A stretch of 64,000 nucleotides of DNA from an uncultured Isosphaeraceae bacterium. Lineage in GTDB: Bacteria > Planctomycetota > Planctomycetia > Isosphaerales > Isosphaeraceae. The stretch covers positions 1 to 64,000 of the forward strand of contig CAMFLR010000006.1 of the NCBI GenBank assembly GCA_945957605.1. Reading direction: 5' to 3'. Positions within the stretch are counted from its first letter, which is position 1; each line of letters opens with the position of its first letter. The notes below the pieces were generated by a model that saw nothing but the letters and a program-made list of their open reading frames with translations, was not told the origin of the DNA and made no database searches. The position numbers were made by a program, and so were the translations under genes. This document shows, piece by piece, positions 60,219 to 64,000 of this stretch.

Positions 60219-61769
60219 TCACCAGCGATGCAGATGGTTGGGAATCTGGCCGTTCCAGCGTTGGTAGACGTACGTCAGGTCGGCCAGGTGTGCGCGAACT
60301 TCATGCGTTATCTGGCTGAACTCGAACCGCCATCCCCAGTGGCCGTCGGCCTCGCCGGGGATGTTCATCCGCGCTGAACTGCCGAGCCCAAGAATATCCT
60401 GAAGCGGCAGAATCGCCGTGTCCGCGACCGACTTCATCGCCAGGCGATTAAAAGCCCAGTGAATCGCCTCGTCGTGCGATCCAATGTACCGCCGGGTGTA
60501 GGCACGCTCCTCGTGGATTTGCTCCTGCGACTGAATCATGCTCGGCGGTGATTGATAAAACCATCCTACCGAAGTGTCGTTATCATGCGTACCGGTATAA
60601 ACCACGCAGTGATGAACATGATTATGCGGCAAATGGCCGCCGTCGCCTCCCGGTCCGAATCCGAATTGCAAAATGCGCATGCCGGGTAAGCCGAAGTCGT
60701 CACGCAGTTTCTCGACCTTGTCAGTAATCACACCAAGGTCTTCCGCGACGAGCGGCAAACTGCCGAGTTGGTTGCGCATCGATTCAAGGAAATCGGCGCC
60801 CGGCCCTTCAACCCACTGGCCAATCGCTGCGGTTGGCGAAGTGGCTGGCACTTCCCAGTACGCTTCGAAGCCGCGGAAATGATCGAGCCGCACCAGGTCG
60901 ACGTGATTGATGCTGGCCTTCAAACGCGACGCCCACCACTTGTATCCTTCGGCCTTGTGCGCGTCCCAGTTGTAAATCGGGTTGCCCCAGCGCTGGCCAT
61001 GCTCCGGACTGAACAAATCCGGCGGCACCCCGGCGACGAGCGTCGCACGGCCATTCTCATCAAGGTGAAACAAATCCGGTCGCGACCAGACATCCGCGCT
61101 ATCCTCGGCAACATAGATCGGCAAATCACCAATCAATTCGATGTTGCGCGACCGGCACAGCGTTCGAAGTGCGTGCCATTGCCGAGCGAAAAGGTACTGC
61201 ACGAACTTGTGATACCGAACCTCATCCTCGAACTTCCTTCGCGCCACAGCGAGTGCCTCGGCCTGGCGCATCCGCAACGCGGGCTCCCAATCCCACCACG
61301 CCTGGCCATTGTGCGCGTGCTTGAGCGCCATGTAGAGCGAGAAGTCGTCGAGCCATTCGGCCTCGTTTGTCACGAATTCCTGATACTTGTGATCGCGATC
61401 GGGATGAAACTTCGAGAATGCCCGGCGCAGCAGTGATTCCTTCAAAACCGCTACCGCGTGGAAGTCAACGCGATGATCGGGATTATCGATCGGCGGAACG
61501 TCGGGCAATTCCTGCTGATCGAGAAACCCGTCGTTCACCATTTCTTCGGGACTGATCAGCAGCGGATTGCCCGCGAACGACGAGTGCGACTGATACGGCG
61601 AATTTCCCGCGCCGGTGGGGCCGAGCGGCAACATCTGCCACCAGTGCTGGCCTGTTTCCGTCAGGAAATCGACGAATGCCCACGCGGCGGGGCCAATATC
61701 GCCGATTCCGAACCGGCCAGGCAGCGATGTGGGATGAAGCAGAATGCCGCTCGCTCGCTTGTGTCGCAT
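60219..61769 (-). CDS. malQ: 4-alpha-glucanotransferase
   Basis: A 516-residue GH77 enzyme that transfers alpha-1,4-glucan segments between maltodextrins, in starch or glycogen metabolism. Motifs are RASGILLHPTSLPGRFGIGDIG at the start, GAGNSPYQSHSSFAGNPLLI, WGNPIYNWDAHKAEGYKWW, LVRLDHFRGFEAYW with the nucleophile Asp, LVAEDLG with the acid/base Glu, and GTHDNDTSVGW. The length is normal for bacterial and plant-type (D-enzyme) members. ATG at 61769. It stands alone, with no other glycogen gene nearby. Confidence 0.97.
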   Translation of the reverse strand: MRHKRASGILLHPTSLPGRFGIGDIGPAAWAFVDFLTETGQHWWQMLPLGPTGAGNSPYQSHSSFAGNPLLISPEEMVNDGFLDQQELPDVPPIDNPDHRVDFHAVAVLKESLLRRAFSKFHPDRDHKYQEFVTNEAEWLDDFSLYMALKHAHNGQAWWDWEPALRMRQAEALAVARRKFEDEVRYHKFVQYLFARQWHALRTLCRSRNIELIGDLPIYVAEDSADVWSRPDLFHLDENGRATLVAGVPPDLFSPEHGQRWGNPIYNWDAHKAEGYKWWASRLKASINHVDLVRLDHFRGFEAYWEVPATSPTAAIGQWVEGPGADFLESMRNQLGSLPLVAEDLGVITDKVEKLRDDFGLPGMRILQFGFGPGGDGGHLPHNHVHHCVVYTGTHDNDTSVGWFYQSPPSMIQSQEQIHEERAYTRRYIGSHDEAIHWAFNRLAMKSVADTAILPLQDILGLGSSARMNIPGEADGHWGWRFEFSQITHEVRAHLADLTYVYQRWNGQIPNHLHRW

Positions 61770-61794
61770 TCGGATTTCCTGGAATGAGGCAGTG

Positions 61795-63072
61795 TTAACG
61801 AGAGATTGAGCGGGGATGAGCGTTCAATCGGTAACGGGAAGCCTGATCGCGAATTTCTTCGGGACTATTGAACTTCACTTCGGTTCGTTCACCCGTCAGC
61901 GGGTGCGCCGCGCTCTGCAAAATCAAGCTTACGCCGCGTTCCGGCGTCGTGGCGAATCGCTGGGCCACCCACTCGGCAACTCCGGTAAGGTAGCGGTTCT
62001 GTGGATACGGTGGAACCCCGCGCCGGTCGCGAAACCAATCATAAAGATCGAGATAGTCGATCCCCTCTGTGAACCCTTGCACATAACGCCGGAATTCGTC
62101 GGGATAGTTTGGCGGCACCTCTTGCCCCTGAATTCCCCAGAACGTGATCCAACCTCGCTCACAATGGCTGGCATACAATGCGTGCGACGGCCAGGCGTCG
62201 AACCAGCCCAATCGCTCAGTCAGAGGCAATACCGCGACGATGGCAACGCCAACAACTCCAACTCGGCCAGCACGCGAAAACGCAGTTCGCTCGGCAATTT
62301 GCGAGCGACGTTGCCCGACGCCAAACAACAAAACATCTTCAACACAAAAGACAGCGTTCCACAACAGCACGATCGCGCTATGCGCAAGCCCCCAGGGACT
62401 GAGAATCGTAATCAAGATCAGATGCATGACGATTGCGAGTATCAGGCCGACGATCCGCGTTCTTCTCCAAATCAGCAGAATCGCCGCGAGAATTTCCGCA
62501 AGCGGCGCAACGTATAGCAGTAACCCGTCGTCTGCCGTGGCAAACGCGCCGATATCTCGATTCGTCACACGCGAAAACGCTTGGGCGAACCTGGGTCCGA
62601 GCTCGTGAACAAATGAGAAATCAAACTTGGACAGTCCGGAATGGATATACGTCAAAATCATAAACGCGCGAGAGAGCAACAATGCTTCGCGCGCAGGCAG
62701 AAATGCTAGTAATGCACCAACAACAAGAAAGTGATAAACCCACGCTTGAAGCCGTAGTTGATCGGCGAGAATCAACACAAAAAAAATCGCCAGCGCGGAA
62801 AACAATCCAACACGTTGCGTCGGCCGCCACGCGCCACCGGCCAATGCAATCGCAAGCAGCAAGAGTGACGCAGGAGACCAGGTAAGCGGCAAACTCGGCC
62901 ACCAACGGATGAATGGAATCGCGGGAAAATCAGCCTGATCGAACCAGAGTCGCCAGGAAAGCGCGACCATCACGAGCGTTGCGCCACAGAGAAAACGGCC
63001 GAGCGTTCGAGCCGTCTCAACGGGCACATCGCTCACGCTCGAATCGATCTGCACCGGTTCGCTGGCGCTCAC
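61795..63072 (-). CDS. HTTM-like multi-pass membrane protein
   Basis: A 425-residue polytopic protein with about seven to nine hydrophobic segments and a soluble C-terminal tail. The motif SGLSKFDFSF within a helix, WKxGAxFA-like spacing with ELGPRFAQAF, and the overall pattern resemble HTTM/vitamin K-dependent gamma-carboxylase-like or DoxX-like membrane proteins, which is a weak, architecture-based match. The GTG at 63072 has GAGG 9 nt upstream and lies 4 nt after the small upstream gene, so the two are coupled. No clear catalytic residue is claimed. Confidence 0.72.
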   Translation of the reverse strand: MSASEPVQIDSSVSDVPVETARTLGRFLCGATLVMVALSWRLWFDQADFPAIPFIRWWPSLPLTWSPASLLLLAIALAGGAWRPTQRVGLFSALAIFFVLILADQLRLQAWVYHFLVVGALLAFLPAREALLLSRAFMILTYIHSGLSKFDFSFVHELGPRFAQAFSRVTNRDIGAFATADDGLLLYVAPLAEILAAILLIWRRTRIVGLILAIVMHLILITILSPWGLAHSAIVLLWNAVFCVEDVLLFGVGQRRSQIAERTAFSRAGRVGVVGVAIVAVLPLTERLGWFDAWPSHALYASHCERGWITFWGIQGQEVPPNYPDEFRRYVQGFTEGIDYLDLYDWFRDRRGVPPYPQNRYLTGVAEWVAQRFATTPERGVSLILQSAAHPLTGERTEVKFNSPEEIRDQASRYRLNAHPRSISR

Positions 63073-63076
63073 AAGG

Positions 63077-63304
63077 TCAAACCTCGTTGCCCATCGAATA
63101 GATCCCGTGCCCCTCGCGTTTCAGCTTGCCTTGCTTCGCAAGTTCTTCCCAGACTTCGGGCGTGAAACCATTGGGGGGAGTGATCCCGCTAATCTTAGAC
63201 GTTTTCGTGCCTGGACTCAGCCCCGAAGCGTCATCAAGTCGCGCCAGTTTCAAACGTTTTTTGAACGCTTTGTACGCCCGTTTCAATTCGTCTTCGGTCG
63301 GCAT
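63077..63304 (-). CDS. 75-residue basic protein of unknown function
   Basis: A small soluble protein. The N-terminal half is a charged helix (MPTEDELKRAYKAFKKRLK). The C-terminal half, GFTPEVWEELAKQGKLKREGHGIYSM, could be a small winged-helix-like or binding fold. GGAG lies 8 nt before the ATG at 63304. It is directly upstream of the HTTM-like gene. No family was recognised. Confidence 0.75.
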   Translation of the reverse strand: MPTEDELKRAYKAFKKRLKLARLDDASGLSPGTKTSKISGITPPNGFTPEVWEELAKQGKLKREGHGIYSMGNEV

Positions 63305-63379
63305 CGATCATCTCCCCAAATCAATCGCACTGGGACGAATCCGAGAGTAGCCGACCCACCCGCGCGCAGCAAGGCGACA

Positions 63380-64000
63380 TCACGCCAGGAATGCTCCAAT
63401 CGCGTCGCGGAACAAGGCTCCATTCTCAATATGCGGCAAGTGCCCCACTTCCGGAAAGATCGAGAGACTCGCGCCGGGAATTGCCTCGGCCAGCGCCGTC
63501 GCCACGCGCGGAGGGTTCACGAGGTCATACTCGCCGACGATCACCAACGTGGGGACGCGAATCTCGCCGAGGCGATCCTTCGAGTAATGCCCCGCCGCCG
63601 CTTCGCACTGACGCGTGAACGCACCAAGATCTTGCGACCAGTCGTTCCGCTCGGCGAACTTGACCAGTCCTTCGACCTGTGCCGGGCTCTGATAGAAGGC
63701 TGGAGCGACGAGCCAGGGAAGCGTTGTGCGAGTGAATTCGCCAGGTGTCGACTTGGAACGAATGTCGATCCATGACGCGAGCAGCGCCTTACGCCAGGGG
63801 TCGGCCCCGCCGTGCGTCGACGCGAGTACGAGCGATCGAACGCTATGCGGATGATTGATCGCCAGTTCCTGTGCGATCATCCCGCCAAGTGAATGCCCCA
63901 CAACATGCGCTGGCCCCGCGCCGATCTGCTCGATCCATGCCGCGACTCCATGCGCAAGGTCGCTCGCGGAATACGACGCACTCCTTCGCGTACTTCGACC
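63380..64000 (-). CDS. Alpha/beta hydrolase (partial, N-terminus beyond window)
   Basis: At least 207 residues of an alpha/beta hydrolase. The frame is open to the window edge and reads into [14 protein letters not shown] and [16 protein letters not shown], the nucleophile elbow with Ser in GHSLGG. The catalytic Asp is in [16 protein letters not shown], and the final His lies in [12 protein letters not shown]. The pattern is that of 3-oxoadipate enol-lactonase or similar esterases and C-C hydrolases; the substrate is unknown. The first residues, including the oxyanion-hole HG motif, lie outside the window. Confidence 0.92.
   Translation of the reverse strand, partial: GRSTRRSASYSASDLAHGVAAWIEQIGAGPAHVVGHSLGGMIAQELAINHPHSVRSLVLASTHGGADPWRKALLASWIDIRSKSTPGEFTRTTLPWLVAPAFYQSPAQVEGLVKFAERNDWSQDLGAFTRQCEAAAGHYSKDRLGEIRVPTLVIVGEYDLVNPPRVATALAEAIPGASLSIFPEVGHLPHIENGALFRDAIGAFLA

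Noticed and set aside
63380-63901. Reading the last hydrolase as complete with a GTG start at 63901
   Set aside because: The start would fall inside the conserved GHSLGG elbow; the frame is open to the window edge with typical hydrolase sequence, so the gene is truncated by the window.

Overview
The window looks like a chromosomal piece of a Planctomycetota (planctomycete) genome of roughly 60% G+C. The evidence is two pairs of the planctomycete hallmark DUF1501 and DUF1549/DUF1553 proteins, a DUF1080 protein, a MoxR/DUF58/BatA-like von Willebrand operon, very long secreted/membrane proteins, TTG/GTG starts with clear Shine-Dalgarno sequences, and many 1-4 nt gene overlaps. No rRNA, tRNA, CRISPR array, prophage or insertion sequence was seen.

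Layout. 1-343: gene-free, with a structured inverted repeat. 344-4713: GT39 membrane glycosyltransferase and panB (minus), a two-CBS protein (plus), an aldo/keto reductase (minus). 4808-12824: five-gene minus operon MoxR ATPase > DUF58 > BatA-like VWA > double-VWA protein > coiled-coil membrane protein, closed by a terminator at 4742-4778. 12991-15501: DUF1080 protein and three small exported or membrane proteins. 15527-23229: plus-strand envelope-glycan operon (GT2, CDP-alcohol phosphatidyltransferase, GT2, methyltransferase, NodB-type deacetylase, GT4, GT9, and a 49-residue membrane protein) behind a good sigma70-like promoter. 23203-28995: convergent minus operon with GT4, a tandem double lipopolysaccharide-kinase-like protein, a DUF1570-like lipoprotein and a purple-acid-phosphatase-like lipoprotein. 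29379-31628: MsbA-like ABC exporter with a large insert. Together these loci could assemble, phosphorylate and flip an LPS-like glycolipid.

31966-35138: DUF1549/1553 then DUF1501, ended by a strong terminator. 35210-50805: six minus genes, namely a GT39-like membrane protein, a FecR/HEAT protein, inositol monophosphatase, and two giant secreted membrane proteins of about 1186 and 2318 residues that appear to contain three related units. 50997-54508: SIS isomerase and ROK kinase (plus), a YdcF-like protein (minus) and an enolase-superfamily protein without the usual metal ligands (plus). 54509-55401: a long gene-free leader, an 80-residue orphan and a terminator. 55418-60218: a membrane metalloprotease-like protein (minus) and a second DUF1501/DUF1549 pair. 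60219-64000 (minus): 4-alpha-glucanotransferase, HTTM-like membrane protein, a 75-residue protein and an alpha/beta hydrolase cut by the window edge.

The best candidates for something undescribed are the three-unit giant proteins with their FecR/HEAT and monophosphatase neighbours, the double-kinase glycolipid locus, and the covarying two-hairpin repeat at 172-287. Function calls rest on motifs read by eye; no database search was run.
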